Assembly (NCBI RefSeq): GCF_954871325.1
Contig: NC_088777.1
Coordinates: forward strand, 50,197,366-50,261,365
DNA from: Gordionus sp. m RMFG-2023
Lineage: Eukaryota; Nematomorpha; Gordioida; Chordodea; Parachordodidae
Direction of reading: 5' to 3'
DNA: 64,000 nt
In this document: piece by piece, positions 1 to 11,509 of the stretch
Layout of the letters: the number at the start of each line of letters is the position of its first letter
Numbering within the stretch: the stretch's first letter is position 1
The notes under the pieces: model-generated
What the model was told of the DNA's origin: nothing
Database searches by the model: none
Seen by the model: only the letters and a program-made list of their open reading frames with translations
Program-made: the position numbers and the translations under genes

Positions 1-2178
1 ATTCACCAGTAATTTATGGTCCGAAAAAAATTTATACCTACTACATATTCTTTCCATTTTTTTTACTGCCAAAACAAAAGACAATCCTTCTTTTTCAATA
101 ATTGAATATCTTTTTTCAGCTCCAGCCCATGCCTTAGACATACACTCAATTGGCCTTTCTAAACCATCTTCTTCTACCTGAAATAAGACTGCATCATGCC
201 TTTATTGGACGCATCCGATTCCTTATTTCTATCATAATGTGCAAGAATTGGTGCATTACACAATTTTTCTCTAATTTCGTAAAAACTAGTTCTTTCAATT
301 GATTCCCCAACAAAATTTATTACCCCTTTTAAGTAAATCATATAAATTAGCTGCTAATTTAGAAAAATCTCTTATAAATCTAGAATAATAATTCATAAGA
401 CCCAACCAAGAATGTAATTCATCCTTATTCTTAGGTTCGGTCATTGTACTTATAAGATCAATTTTTTCTTTGATTGGCAGTATGCCTTTGTCACTTATTA
501 AATAACCTAAATATTTTATACTCTCTTTGCTCACTTTTTTTTATATTTCCAATCAGCCCAAATTCCAACATTCTTTCAAACACTCTTTTCGTCCATAGTC
601 TTCTGGAAATTAGCAGTTGATACTGTAAGCCCAAAAGGTAGTCTATTAAATGAAAAAGACCCTTGTGGGTGGAGACGGTCAGAAATTTGGAAGTTTCTTT
701 AGATACAGGAATCTGCAGATACGCCGATGAGAAATCTATTTTTGAAAAAAACTTTCCATTACCTACTTTAGAAATTATGTCATTAATCCTTGGAAGCGGA
801 TATTCGAACCTTTCTAATTGTGGGTTTACAGTAACTCTAAAGTCAGCACAAACTCTCAACGTATTATCTTTTTTTTAACTAACACTAATGGAGTGGCCTA
901 TTTTGAAAATCTGACAGACTTAATTACTCCCTGCTGGCGTCATTGCTCTATAGTGTTTTCTAATTCTTCTTCTAACTCGAAGGGCACTCTCCTGGCTTTC
1001 ACAAATTTTGGCTTAAAGTCATTTTTTTTAAATATCTATTTCCATATTTTTGACTTTTTCAATTCTATCATTAAAAACACAATCATATTTCTTAATTAGT
1101 TTGTTGATGTCACAACCTCTCTTCAAAATACCCTTTTTTAGCAAATAACGATTGAATGACATAATTTTTTTTATAAAATTTATCAGTATCTTTGAAAGGA
1201 TTGTTAAAAGTTAAAAAATTTACCCTATCTCCTATCTCATTCTTATTAATAGTGTTTACATCAACGTTGAATTTGATTATGTCAAATTCTTTAATCCAGT
1301 CTTGACCACATAACGGTGATCTCTCCCCATCCAATACATACAAATTTAAATATTTAATTGTATTCAAATATTTAACCTTAATATTAGAGACCTGACCAAC
1401 GACTGTGATAGGAGAACCCTCATAAGAGAATAATTTTTTAGAACAATTTTCCAACTCAAAATCTTCATAATTCTCCAATTTAAAATCTTTAATGGGCAAG
1501 GATATCACCGGAGAACCCGTATCTATCAAAAAAGAAAAATTTATTATTAAGTTGCATATTAATCATAAAATCATTAATAAAATTTATCTTATTCCTTGGC
1601 CTCAAATTATATGGCCTTTGTATCATTTCTTGTTTTTTGAAATTGTTGTTGTTGTAGTTGTTGTTGGCCTTAAAATCCTGCTTGTTCTTTTTCCAAGACG
1701 AATAGCCTTGCCAATCGGCTCTATCCTCTCTTCTCCAAGAATCTTTCTCTACATATGTTTTATTATTATTAATCTCCAACGATTGAAATTTGACAACAAT
1801 GTCCTCTATAATATTAAGCTCTGTAGTATTTTCTTCTATCAACCTTGTTTTTAGCTTTTCATTACGACAATTCAACATAAATTGCACCGACAAAAATTCA
1901 GGATTGAGCCCCGAACCATACTCCTTCAGTCTATCGAGATACTCTCTGGAAGACTCAAGTCTGTCCGGTTTTGTATTGAATAATTCAAATATGCGCGTAA
2001 TCTTGTTTTTTTCAACTTTTTTTTGTATTAAATCTTTCATCTGTTGATACGATAAGTTATCTATGTTGTCCATAATACTAACAGCCATATCTTTGTCAAT
2101 TGTTTTGAACAGTTTGTATTTCTTAGTTGCCTCATCAACAATATTTTCGACTAAAAATTTCAGATCCAATGTTTTCAA
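1..2178 (-). mobile_element. Ty3/gypsy LTR retrotransposon fossil, internal part, cut by the window edge
   Basis: Read on the minus strand, the parts come in Ty3/gypsy order. A gag/capsid-like frame lies at about 1489-2178 and ends in a basic, Asn-rich tail. A retropepsin-like frame with a DTGSP active-site motif lies at about 1110-1529. Reverse-transcriptase palm (SKIDFSSAYLQI) and thumb pieces lie at about 295-860, and an RNase H-like stretch at about 1-200. Integrase and the 3' LTR would lie left of the window. No LTR is clearly visible upstream of gag, although the boundary could lie near 2200-2280. The copy is broken, with roughly three to five interruptions, mostly in the pol part. Its motifs are still easy to read, which suggests moderate age. 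It is a fossil insertion, not a host gene. Confidence 0.85.
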
Positions 2179-2794
2179 TAGAACTTTGATTTTGATATGC
2201 CCCTATCCTCCACCATATTGCACAAGGGGAAAAGTTCAATTCGCCGGTTAAGTCAGAGATTGATTGGAATTAGTAGTAATTTGTCTTTATTTGTCATATT
2301 TATCAAGAATGAAATAAAATGAATAAATTTTATTTATATTTAAGAATATTGAACAATAGTTATACAAAAGAAAACAAGTGGTATTCTAAATGAAAATATA
2401 TATCAATATATATATGTTTTATCGCCTTGAGATGTATTTATATACATGTTAATTTCATTGAATAAAAAGATAATATAAGAAGTATACAATGAATTACAAC
2501 AATTTAAGCGAACATGCAACAAATAGATTATAAAATAAGTTCTTTTTATAATAATTTATTTATTTATCATTAACAATTGATTTTCAAAATTAGACAAACA
2601 GAAGTGCTTATTGCTCAACACAGCTTTCATTGTTTAACTTATCCATAAGTCGAAAAAAAAACATAGTTTCTAGATTATAACTAAAAAAATTTGACTAAAC
2701 TGAAGATTGGTTTTTATTTTAAGATTAATTCTCAAAATAAGATTGGAGAAATCTGCTTCATTTTTATCTAAATAATGTTTAGCATTACATTTGT

Positions 2795-2905
2795 TAAGAA
2801 ATACTTTTCAAATGGGTCTAGTTACAGATATATAGTCTGAAAATCGATTTAGATACCCATGCATCGTCTAAAAACGTATTTAGATACAGATAAAATTTTT
2901 ATAAT
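2795..2905 (+). repeat. Old family A MITE relic
   Basis: Contains the family A order: an element-like start, a GGTCTAGTTACAGATA word, CATCGTCTAAAA and TTTAGATACAGATA. It is diverged and its ends are not clear. It is probably an old copy of the hAT-like MITE seen intact at 24826-24974. Confidence 0.5.
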
Positions 2906-5261
2906 ACTATGAAGTGCTCATAATGCTCAGGATTCTATTGTTAAAATTCAAATATCGAAGTGAGCTATAAAGCTGATATCACATCTATGTACAAATATAT
3001 TAAAATAATGACTATTAAGATATTAATAATTCATATACAAAATTTAAAATTAAATGATTATAAAGTTAAACTATTTTGATAAAACATTATCAAAATTTTT
3101 AACATTAAGACACCTCCGTTTATCTGTAAAGACATTTTTCGCCATACTAAACTCCTTTTACCGATGCATGACGGCATAATGGTTGTTTTATTTATGGGTA
3201 TAATCACATAAAATATATTGATACTCAATTTTAAAATAAAATTAAATTTGATTAATTTAAAAACATATATCAATATTTATATCATCTAAGGAATGCCCCA
3301 AGAAGATTTAATACTAAATCTTTTCATTTATTTTCAGTGATTGTCAAGTAATTTTAATCTAAAAATTATGATATACATTTTTTTTTATTATAATCTAGAA
3401 CTTAGCGTGTCGTCATCCCTTGCGGAAAATAAAATTTGTCTAGTTTGATATAAAAAAAAACATAAAATAAAATTGTTTCAATATGTATCTAAAAAGTATC
3501 TTCAAATAGATACAGATACCTATATAAAATGGTATCTAGATATCGATACTTTTTTTTATAAAAGTATATCTTTAGCAAAAAAAGTGAAATTATGTTAAAC
3601 CATTTTTCAAATAATTAATTTATCAAAATCGTGAGTAAATTATATATAATACCTAAATTTATATAAAATAGTAATATATATAATTATAATTATTATAAAT
3701 ATGATTGTGTACAAAATAAGAATACATTTAATTTATTGAATTAAATAAGATGTTATCTTTGAGTGTTTATTTAGTGCAATTGTTTTATTTGCCTGGCTTT
3801 TGATAAGATCTTCTGAATATTGTGAACTATTATCTTTTATAAATATAAAATATTTTGACACATTCTCTCTGCGTATGTTCTGCTGGTAAGCTCCTTCTAT
3901 ATCTCTCTCTCCACTTTATGTTATTCACGCTATCTCTCTTATCAATTTATACTTCTTCATATTGGCTCTAACTTTATGGTCCCATTGAAGTATTGGCCTT
4001 CCTCTTTTAGGTTTGCCCATCACTTCCAAAAAACTCTCAATCTTATTTCCTATATAGTTCATAGGCCTTCTCATTGTGTGCCCATACCACCTAAGTCTGT
4101 TCACCTAGGTATTATTATATGTCATTGGTATAGATATATAGTTGGATCGACAAATTTAAGATTGATTATTCTTTGTTTTAGGTAGAAGCCTTCTTAGTAT
4201 CTTTTGGTTTCTTTTTTTTAAAAAAGTAAGTTTTCTTTTTTTTGCAAATATATTATATTATAGATTTTATTCAGGGAATGTTATATTTTATTCAGTCTAG
4301 CAAGATTTGCTCTTCCATTCACTAGGAAGATTATATCAATCTTCCCTGTTATAATTATTTCAGTTTTTGGCTATTTCTACTCTATAGTCTTTTGATTGAG
4401 TAAAATCGTTTCCTTATTATGGACAAATTTCCAAGTTGGAATAGAATTATGATGATTCATAAACTTAAACTTTTATAGCATAAATATCTAAATTTTGCAT
4501 TTGATAAATCAAGAATAGGATTATATGTCATTTTTTCACTTTAACTTAATATATATTAAATTTTTCATCATTTTTGTTTTTGCTTTAAGGTAAATAGAAG
4601 AAATATTATAATAAAATAATTTAATGGCCACAAGGAAAATAATATTTATTTAAAATCAACCTAAATTTTTTTATTATAAGAATGCTATTTAAATAAATTT
4701 ATTTCTTTAAATGGCTGCCTAACATTCTTAAAAAAAGGAGTAATTTAGTACCCAGCATCTAGCTAGCTACAATTTTTGGATAAATAATAGCCACTAGCAC
4801 AACATTATTTAAAATTTTTAGTAGTTTTGATAATATTTCTAATATTTTTAATTTTTCTTCCCCTTCTTTCCATTTCATTGGCCAAGTTGTTGCAGCTAAT
4901 AGCATGCATCAAAATTTAAATATATGGTAGTCATGAACTCCTCGTGTTCATTTATTTTGGGGGTTAGAGGTGTAGACATTTTTCCTAGAAACAAAAGGGA
5001 AACTCATACTATATAATTCTATTTAAATTTGGCATTTTATAGATCCCAAAAATTATTCTTTGAGTTTTCTAGAGCCCTGATATATCTTCTTATTAATTAA
5101 TCCACTATTTTTTGAAAAAAAAATATCAATCGATCTCCATTGCAAAGCGTTTTGAATAATATAGGAGTTTATTTTCAATCCTAATAATAATTTAGAAAAA
5201 CACCAGTAGGTAACACCAATGGACAGCATAGCCCTTTAAGCCCGTGTCTAGTATTTATAAT

Positions 5262-5432
5262 TATTACTTTTTTAATAATTTTTAAAAAAGGGCTAACTCA
5301 GTATTTCTTCCAGAAAAAAAATATTATGCAAGCCTGAAGATTTTGCTCATAGAAGGAACAAGAGGTCTAGACATATATTATCGAAACCCTGAGTTTTAAA
5401 AAATAGGCTCAAAATGTGCCGTTTAACAACTC
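5262..5432 (+). mobile_element. Family B hAT-like MITE relic
   Basis: Shares the family B core (gcaagcctgaagattttgctcatag ... ggtctagacat) and the end TGCCGTTTAACAACTCT. The left end is worn. It is a diverged non-autonomous DNA transposon copy. Confidence 0.55.
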
Positions 5433-6668
5433 TTACTTTATATCGGATTTCACATATAATTTTCGCATTAATTTAATATAAATTTTTTTTAAATTTAATG
5501 AATACTAATACTAATTTAAATTTTAAATTAATTATTTATAAAATTTAAAATTTATATTTCAAAAAATAAATTACTAACCACTGTTCGAATCGATTTCTAT
5601 TTTCTAAAATTGAAATTTATTTTAAGTCCAATATTCGACTTACTCCACAGAAGGGTGCCGAATAAAATAATCGGCTGAGCCTTTGTAACGCGTGTAAATT
5701 TATTTGCGATTTTATTCAGAGTTGAGTTATGACTGATTTTCGGGTAAAAACTAGGTCTACCCGTTTTTAGACCGCTAAATATCCGCTAAAAAGGTAGCGC
5801 AATCAATTACCCGATTAAACTTAGTAGTTATTACAACACAACGATAAAAGATGAAGAAAATCATATCTCTATAAAAAAATTTATAATAATCATTATTCAG
5901 TCTCAGAGAATTACACAAAACCTTGTCTCGGCTAAAAAGATATCACAAAACTTTTGAGACAAGAAAATTTCAATTTCAAAATATAATAATAATTTATTAA
6001 AATTTTTTCTCTTTTTATAATATTAAAATTGTAAGATTTTTTTTTTTATGTGCAGAAAATTAAAAATAAAAGAATATAATGAATAATATATATTTTTGAA
6101 TAAGAAATTAGGGGACACACAAATCAATAAAAAGATAAAATGTTTTGAAAATTATCAATTTTTTCGAAATATTAAAACAAATATATATATATATGTATGT
6201 AGATAGATATAATAATAAACTTAATACTCTGGGAATTGGGATCGAAATTTAAGCAAAAATATAAGGATTGAAGGAAAAATAAAATAATGAATATATAATT
6301 AAATCATGGCGACACCTATCTTTGGTAAGCCAGATTCTTACGAAAAATGATTATCAGTTCATTTTTTAAGTGATATATTATAAAAATAAAAATTTCACCG
6401 CAAATAGGACTTCAAGTCTTTCGATGTTTTTTTGTTTTTTGGTATTTAGTAGACGCTTAATTTCTTTCCCCCCTTTATATTTATTATATGTATATTATGA
6501 TAGATTATTGATCTATGCTGATTCCCATAGAAATATGCATTTATTGTAATATAAATAGCTTTGAAAAAAGTTAAATACACATATAATAACCGAAATTTTT
6601 ATTTTTAAAAAATTATATAAACTATATACCTATACCTCATTTCGGAAAAGAAAGAAAAGGAAAAAATT

Positions 6669-7050
6669 ATGTTTAATAATAAGTTTTTATTGGGGATCTT
6701 CTCTTACTTTCTACCAATGGCTCCGCTATTGAACCATAATTTGGCGCTTTTTTTGGGCAATCATTATTCCGTTACTAAAACCATGCATTTGCTTACCAAA
6801 GATCCTCATGTAACAAATTTGAATGGTAGCACCAAAAAAGTTGGTATCAATACCGTCGTGAGCGATAAAAACGATTCTAATTTAGAAGTAGTTCTTATTC
6901 ACGATATCAGGTTTAGTTATATGCGATATCTTTATCAAAATATGAAACGCCGAAATATCTTCGAAAGTTATTGGGACAAATCTCATCTTGCTAAATCCTC
7001 TTCGAAAGAGTCAGATGATTCCATGATCATTAGAAGTTTCGAGAAAATCA
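6669..7050 (+). CDS. BMP-like ligand exon 1 (signal peptide and prodomain start)
   Basis: Codes for the signal-like N-terminus and the prodomain segment ending SFEKI. It ends one base into a codon at a GTAATT donor. The following intron is only 52 nt. Confidence 0.85.
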
Positions 7051-9823
7051 GTAATTATATTTTTTTTTAATCTCCCATTATTTCACTGCATTCTGCTTTT
7101 AGGGAATCCTAATAAACCATACATTCACGTTTTTGACATATCGGTAGTTTACGATGAGAATATACTGAACGCGGATATACTATTTTCGAATGACGACATC
7201 AAAGGACTGCAAGATGCGGGAAGAGTGAGCCCATTTATTAGATTATTTATAGTATTTAACAGAGTTGTTAAAAGATACTTTTTAAATGGATCTAGATACA
7301 GATAAATCGTCTAAAATAATATATAGATACAGATATTTTAATCAAAAATCTATCTAGATACAGGTACAGATACCACATTTTTATATCTAGATACTTGTAT
7401 CTAGATCCTTTAACAACTCTGGTAAACAAACAAAAATCAAGAAAAAAAAATATTCTTCAATTTCCTAGATTTCTATTCGTTTTATCTGGCAAATATCTAA
7501 ATTAATAACTTGCTTCCTTATTATCTCGATGATCAGGCAGTTCTTTATTAGAGTTTGCGTTATATATAGGAATAAATTGGCCCCTTAGTTAAAATTTTTT
7601 TTAAAATAATGATATTGATATCAAAATGGCGTCCCCAGCTGTTTTTCATTGATGTACACTTTTAACGCGAATACATCGTCAGTCTAGGTATTTATTATAT
7701 GTCACTGCTCTACGTTTATGTAGAATGTATATTATTTTTTTTGAAAATTCAGAATCATTTTTAATTTAAGGGTCCCGAAAAATTTCTTATTATATAATTT
7801 ATACACGAAACAAAATTAAAATTTTATTTCCAAATTAATTATTTAAAAAAAAAAAAAGATTAAGATACGATAAAATTTTGATAATTAATAATAACATAAC
7901 ACCATGAAAGAAAACTTAAATATAAATATTTAGGTTACATCGGCGGGGCTTAATGAACCATGTATGGATATACAGTTTGATTCGGCAAATTTTTTATCTA
8001 TATGGGTAGATTCATTTGACAATATAAATATTATACAAAAATAAATAAATCAAACTAGACTCCGACCATGCGTCAGATAGTGTATAAAAACCACGAAGGC
8101 GTGCTTCATCATATGACGGCGGAGGAATCAAATTTTTATCGCGACGGAAACTTAGCCAAAGTGTCGGGTAACGCTGTCGAGAATTGGCTGAAGATAAATG
8201 TCACATACATACTTTTGCGGTTACATGGCAAGAAACCTTCAAGTATAGGTAGTTATTTTTAAAAAATATATATATATATATAAGAAAGAATACATCTATT
8301 ATTTATATGTATTTATTTTCTTCTTCTTACATTTAGGATTTGTCTTCGATGTTAAAGATGCTTCGCAACGTTTTAATCACACCATGGCGCCTTTAGATAT
8401 AGAGTCAACTTTGGTCATTATTTCGGATAAAACTTCACACGAAATGCCAATTTTCGCGTACGCTGTGAAAGGTAATTGTAATATTGTATAGCACTAAAGT
8501 TTTAACCTGCTGTGATACAGGAGAAAAATCTGATCTAATCCCGAAATGTATGCTAGCATGTATATAGCACCCACTAGTGTTGTTAAAATGGGGCCCGATG
8601 AAGATTATAGATACAATAATATTATGTAAGCCCGGAGATTTTACTGATAAATGAAGGTAAAATGACAAAAGTAGTTAAAATTAATGGAAATAAATATTAG
8701 GGTATTGTAAAGGAAAAAATGTTATTATCTTCCACAGCCAGAAAGGTCTGGATTTCTTATTTGAAAAATCATAGGCTTACATAATTACTATTTTGGCTAA
8801 AATCTTAATCGGGCCGTTAAAAAACTCTAGTACCCACATTATAAATCTTAGACAATTTAGCCCCCGGACTAGTTGAAATGCTTTTTAATTTATATCCATT
8901 TTTATATATAATATGGTAAAAATTGGCTGGAAATTTAAAGGCTAGGTTATTATTCTACACATACTGGAATACATTTCCGGTTCAAATCAGATTCCTTAAA
9001 TTTCCCTTCAGTAATGGAAATAAAAATTTGAAAAGATTCCGAATTAAAACCAAATTTATTTATTTTATTTTTTTTTAAAAAAAAGGTGTGGCTAATAGAC
9101 GCAAGAGATCAATAATTAGAGAGATTCCGAAAATCTTTAATGATACTAATTCTAAGATAAACAATATGTTTCAATCGCAATCACGACTCGACGAAGAAAA
9201 TTATTTGGCCGAACAAGCTGAGACTCTCTGTCAGAGGTATCTGATAAGGGTATTTTTAAAACCTCCTAATAGGTTCATAATTGTAATAATTCTTAAAAAA
9301 AACTGATTAAGTAATATTTACAATTTATAACGGTATCAAAGAAAAATATCATTCATATATTTATCCTAAATAAAGGTATGACATGACAGTGGACTTCGAA
9401 ACATTGGGATTCCTAGACGAGGATTACTGGATAATAGCTCCAACCAAATACAACGCGTATTATTGCGAAGGGGGCTGTCATCCTAGGTATTTAGGTTTAG
9501 ACCTGAACCCCACAAATCACGCTACACTCCAGGGGCTTTTATACGATATCCAAAATAGCCACGAGAGGGAAGACAATCAACCCCTTAGCGATGAGCATAG
9601 ATACCGCGTTGAGAAAGGAGACTTAAAAGAATCGAATTCCTCGGAGAGGAATAGCGGAGTGCGAGCCAGCGAAAGGGTGATAAGCGACGACGTGAGACCG
9701 CCTTTACCGTGCTGCGTTCCCAATCACTTAGAACCACTAACGGTACTCTATTACGATAAACAAAGGAATGTTGTGCTGAAGCGTTTCACTGATATGATAG
9801 CGTCTAATTGTGGTTGCCAGTGA
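6669..9823 (+). CDS. TGF-beta/BMP-family ligand precursor, ADMP/BMP-like (whole gene, six exons)
   Basis: Secreted growth-factor precursor, expected to signal as a dimer through BMP receptors. Joining 6669-7050, 7103-7224, 8059-8248, 8337-8471, 9086-9236 and 9376-9823 gives 1,428 nt (475 aa), with phases that agree at every junction. Residues 1-30 are hydrophobic and signal-like (FLLGIFSYFLPMAPLL). The prodomain has IHVFDISVVYDEN and AVENWLKIN. A furin site RRKR lies at 281-284, giving a mature part of about 191 aa. Cystine-knot cysteines are 325, 357, 361, 439, 440, 472 and 474, ending CGCQ. PTNHATLQ, CCVP and NVVLKRF favour an ADMP/BMP2/4-type ligand, by recall of the family rather than alignment. 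Cys361 to Cys439 spans 77 residues against about 31 in usual BMPs. The inserted part is charged and Ser-rich. The ATG at 6669 is the first in frame before the hydrophobic stretch. Introns are 52-834 nt, and several contain MITEs. Confidence 0.93.
7103..7224 (+). CDS. BMP-like ligand exon 2 (prodomain)
   Basis: Follows a TTTTAG acceptor. Encodes NPNKPYIHVFDISVVYDEN..., matching the conserved FDVS-type prodomain strand of BMPs. Ends in phase 0 at a GTGAGC donor. Confidence 0.88.
7260..7421 (+). mobile_element. Family A hAT-like MITE in BMP-like intron 2
   Basis: About 162 bp bounded by CAGAGTTGTTAAA and TTTAACAACTCTG inverted ends, with internal TCTAGATACAGATA repeats. The flanking 8-mers GTATTTAA and GTAAACAA match at 5 of 8 positions. 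It is non-autonomous with no coding capacity. Confidence 0.82.
7491..7707 (+). mobile_element. Family M MITE, 5'-truncated copy in BMP-like intron 2
   Basis: Matches the right part of the full copy at 40261-40600: CTTGCTTCCTTATTATCTCG, GGCGTCCCCAGCTG, then the TIR CGTCAGTCTAGGTAT. The left TIR is missing. Confidence 0.75.
7935..8000 (+). repeat. Small dispersed repeat (GGCTTAATGA word)
   Basis: GGGGCTTAATGAACCATGTA with CAGTTTGATTCGGCA recurs at 45428-45510 and partly at 4130-4190, so it is repeat-derived and not a coding exon of the ligand gene. Confidence 0.6.
8059..8248 (+). CDS. BMP-like ligand exon 3 (prodomain)
   Basis: Starts in phase 0 after an ACTAG acceptor. Encodes TPTMRQIVYKN... 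to AVENWLKINVTYILLRLHG, a BMP prodomain segment with the usual W..F/W pattern. Ends one base into a codon at G|GTAGTT. Confidence 0.85.
8337..8471 (+). CDS. BMP-like ligand exon 4 (prodomain)
   Basis: Acceptor ATTTAG. Encodes FVFDVKDASQRFNHT... to IFAYAVK, with an N-glycosylation sequon NHT. Donor GTAATT leaves one base of the next Gly codon. Confidence 0.85.
8575..8829 (+). mobile_element. Family B hAT-like MITE in BMP-like intron 4
   Basis: Begins TAGTGTTGTTAAAA and ends GGGCCGTTAAAAAACTCTA. The flanking 8-mers GCACCCAC and GTACCCAC match at 7 of 8 positions, the duplication length made by hAT transposases. The core is enlarged compared with other copies. Confidence 0.75.
9086..9236 (+). 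CDS. BMP-like ligand exon 5 (furin site and first knot cysteine)
   Basis: Acceptor AAAAG. Carries NRRKRS, a dibasic furin-type processing site, a 40-residue mature N-terminal arm, and the first knot cysteine in ETLCQR. Ends two bases into Arg at AG|GTATCT. The next exon completes RYDMTVDF. Confidence 0.9.
9376..9823 (+). CDS. BMP-like ligand exon 6 (cystine-knot domain, stop)
   Basis: Encodes DFETLGFLDEDYWIIAP, CEGGC, PTNHATLQ, then an extra charged segment (about 9570-9700) before PLPCCVP, and ends NCGCQ with TGA at 9821-9823. All six remaining knot cysteines are here. Confidence 0.95.
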
Positions 9824-10268
9824 AACTTACGAATTTTATACTTATCTATTTAAGAAAATTTTTTTTATAATTGATTGCGCTTATTATATTCAGATGTTTA
9901 AAAACAAGCCTTAATCAAATGAATACGAATGCTAAAAAAAAAATTTAATATCTGGTGCCATTTCCGACTCTTATTTAGGTAGTTTATAGGTAATATAAAT
10001 AATTACTTAGAACTTACCAATAAGATGCAGGCTTAATTGCGCCCTAATTGGTCTAATTATTTCGTTCTTAATTCATAATTGATTGTTCTATTCCTAGAAA
10101 CAGCCAGGGGCTTTCTATTTTAAAGAACAATGTATTATAAGATAGCGACAAGAGGTTGTGACAAGTACCAAAATACGCTGTTTATTTAGAATTATAAATA
10201 AGAGGAGATATAAAAATAAAGCGCGTAACATTTAACCAATGATAAAGGTAATTAACAATTATATCGAT

Positions 10269-10440
10269 TAGTGTTGTTAAAAAAGCCTATATGGGTCGAT
10301 TTTTCAAAACAGCCCGTAAAAATAATATTAAGATTTGGCAAATAGATGTCCAAGCATTTCTGCTAGCTATGAGTAAAATCTTTAGATATAATGTTCTTTT
10401 GGTTATATAGTATACCAAAATTCGCCGTTTTAATTATTTT
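10269..10440 (+). mobile_element. Family B hAT-like MITE relic
   Basis: Starts TAGTGTTGTTAAAAAAGCC, has the core AAGATTTGGCAAATAGATGT and GAGTAAAATCTTTAG, and degrades toward CGCCGTTTTAATTA. Direct repeats of the neighbouring DNA flank it. Confidence 0.6.
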
Positions 10441-10944
10441 TTTAAGTCTAAAAAATTATTTAGAATTATAAGAGGAAGGAGATATATATAAAAAAAAGGC
10501 CGTAACCATTAGCTGATGATAAGGGTAATTAATTATTATATCGATACTAAGCTGCTCGTATCATTTCGTCCAGAATTTTTTTAAAATTCAATTTTGTTTT
10601 AAAAGTATACATTTTTTTTTAAAAAAAAATTCTCATAAGAAAAATGCTAAGTCAACTCCGAAATTTTAATCATATGTTTATTTTTACCTTACATTATTTT
10701 TTTTTCAATTAGTAAATTTAAATCGCTAGCGTGATCATGATTAGAGATCTGTTTGCAATGCCATACTCAGCCCATGGGCCGGTTAACGACCGAAAAAATT
10801 AAGGGCCGATGTGTAAGAAGTAATGCCATGGGCGCTTACTATAGAATAGAAAATAAATATTGAGGCGGCCTAATTTTGTTAATTTCATAAAATACGATTT
10901 ATTTTTCCTTTTCCGACATTTTGCATAGCTTGATTTGAACAGAT

Positions 10945-11136
10945 TTTTTTTTAAAAAACGGCTAACTCCATATTTTAGCCAGTAAAATATTGCCTATGCC
11001 TTGAGGTTTCGCTAATAGATGTCCAAACCTATGTGCCATTTATGAGCAAAATATTCGGGCTTGCGTAAAATTTTTCCGAATAATATATTGAGTATGCCGT
11101 TTTTGAAAATCGGCTCAAATAGAGTCGTATAACTAC
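10945..11136 (+). mobile_element. Family B hAT-like MITE relic
   Basis: ACGGCTAACTC ... TTGCCTATGCCTTGAGGTTT, CTAATAGATGTCCAAACC ... GAGCAAAATATTCGGGC, then AGAGTCGTATAACTACAA: the full family B order with worn ends. Confidence 0.65.
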
Positions 11137-11509
11137 AATATTTATAATAACAAAATCGTGAAATATATCCTCATCATTAATCTTAAAAAGTGAACCTGAG
11201 AGTCGGGTTTTAAAATCCTTCGCAGATCTCCAATAACCATCATTAGTTTAAAATTCTTAATAATATTACAGTTCAATGTTGGTCAAATGAATTCTAATAA
11301 AAAAAAATATTTGATCGCTTTAATCAACCATTATTTTCGGTTCTCGTTTCAAGGCTATAAGGGGGAGTTGGGAGTTAAAAACCTTTGGCAAAAAATATTT
11401 CTATTTATGGTAATAATATGTATCAGACGAAAGCTAATAAAAAGATCCTCTTAAGACTAAATTTTCTTTTTGATAATTTTTTAAGGCCAATTTTTTTTGG
11501 AAAACCCTT

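Larger units (their letters stand above)
2179..6668. other. Non-coding stretch with decayed repeats
   Basis: I see no gene. The sequence is very AT-rich. It holds diverged relics of MITE family A (near 2795-2905 and 3484-3560, recognisable by repeated TAGATACAGATA words), an end fragment of family M near 4108-4128, and a family B relic at 5262-5432. The rest is unrecognised. The upstream region of the BMP-like gene (about 6000-6668) shows no promoter motif I can defend. Confidence 0.6.
9824..11340. other. Downstream of the BMP-like gene: non-coding, repeat relics
   Basis: No gene seen. AATAAA words (for example at 10214) could serve polyadenylation but are common by chance in this composition. 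The interval includes two family B copies and an imperfect direct repeat of roughly 115-135 bp (10155-10268 and 10411-10546) on either side of the first copy. Confidence 0.55.

Noticed and set aside
7935-8045. Possible extra BMP-like exon after an AG site
   Set aside because: The segment recurs elsewhere as a dispersed repeat, and the ligand phases fit without it.
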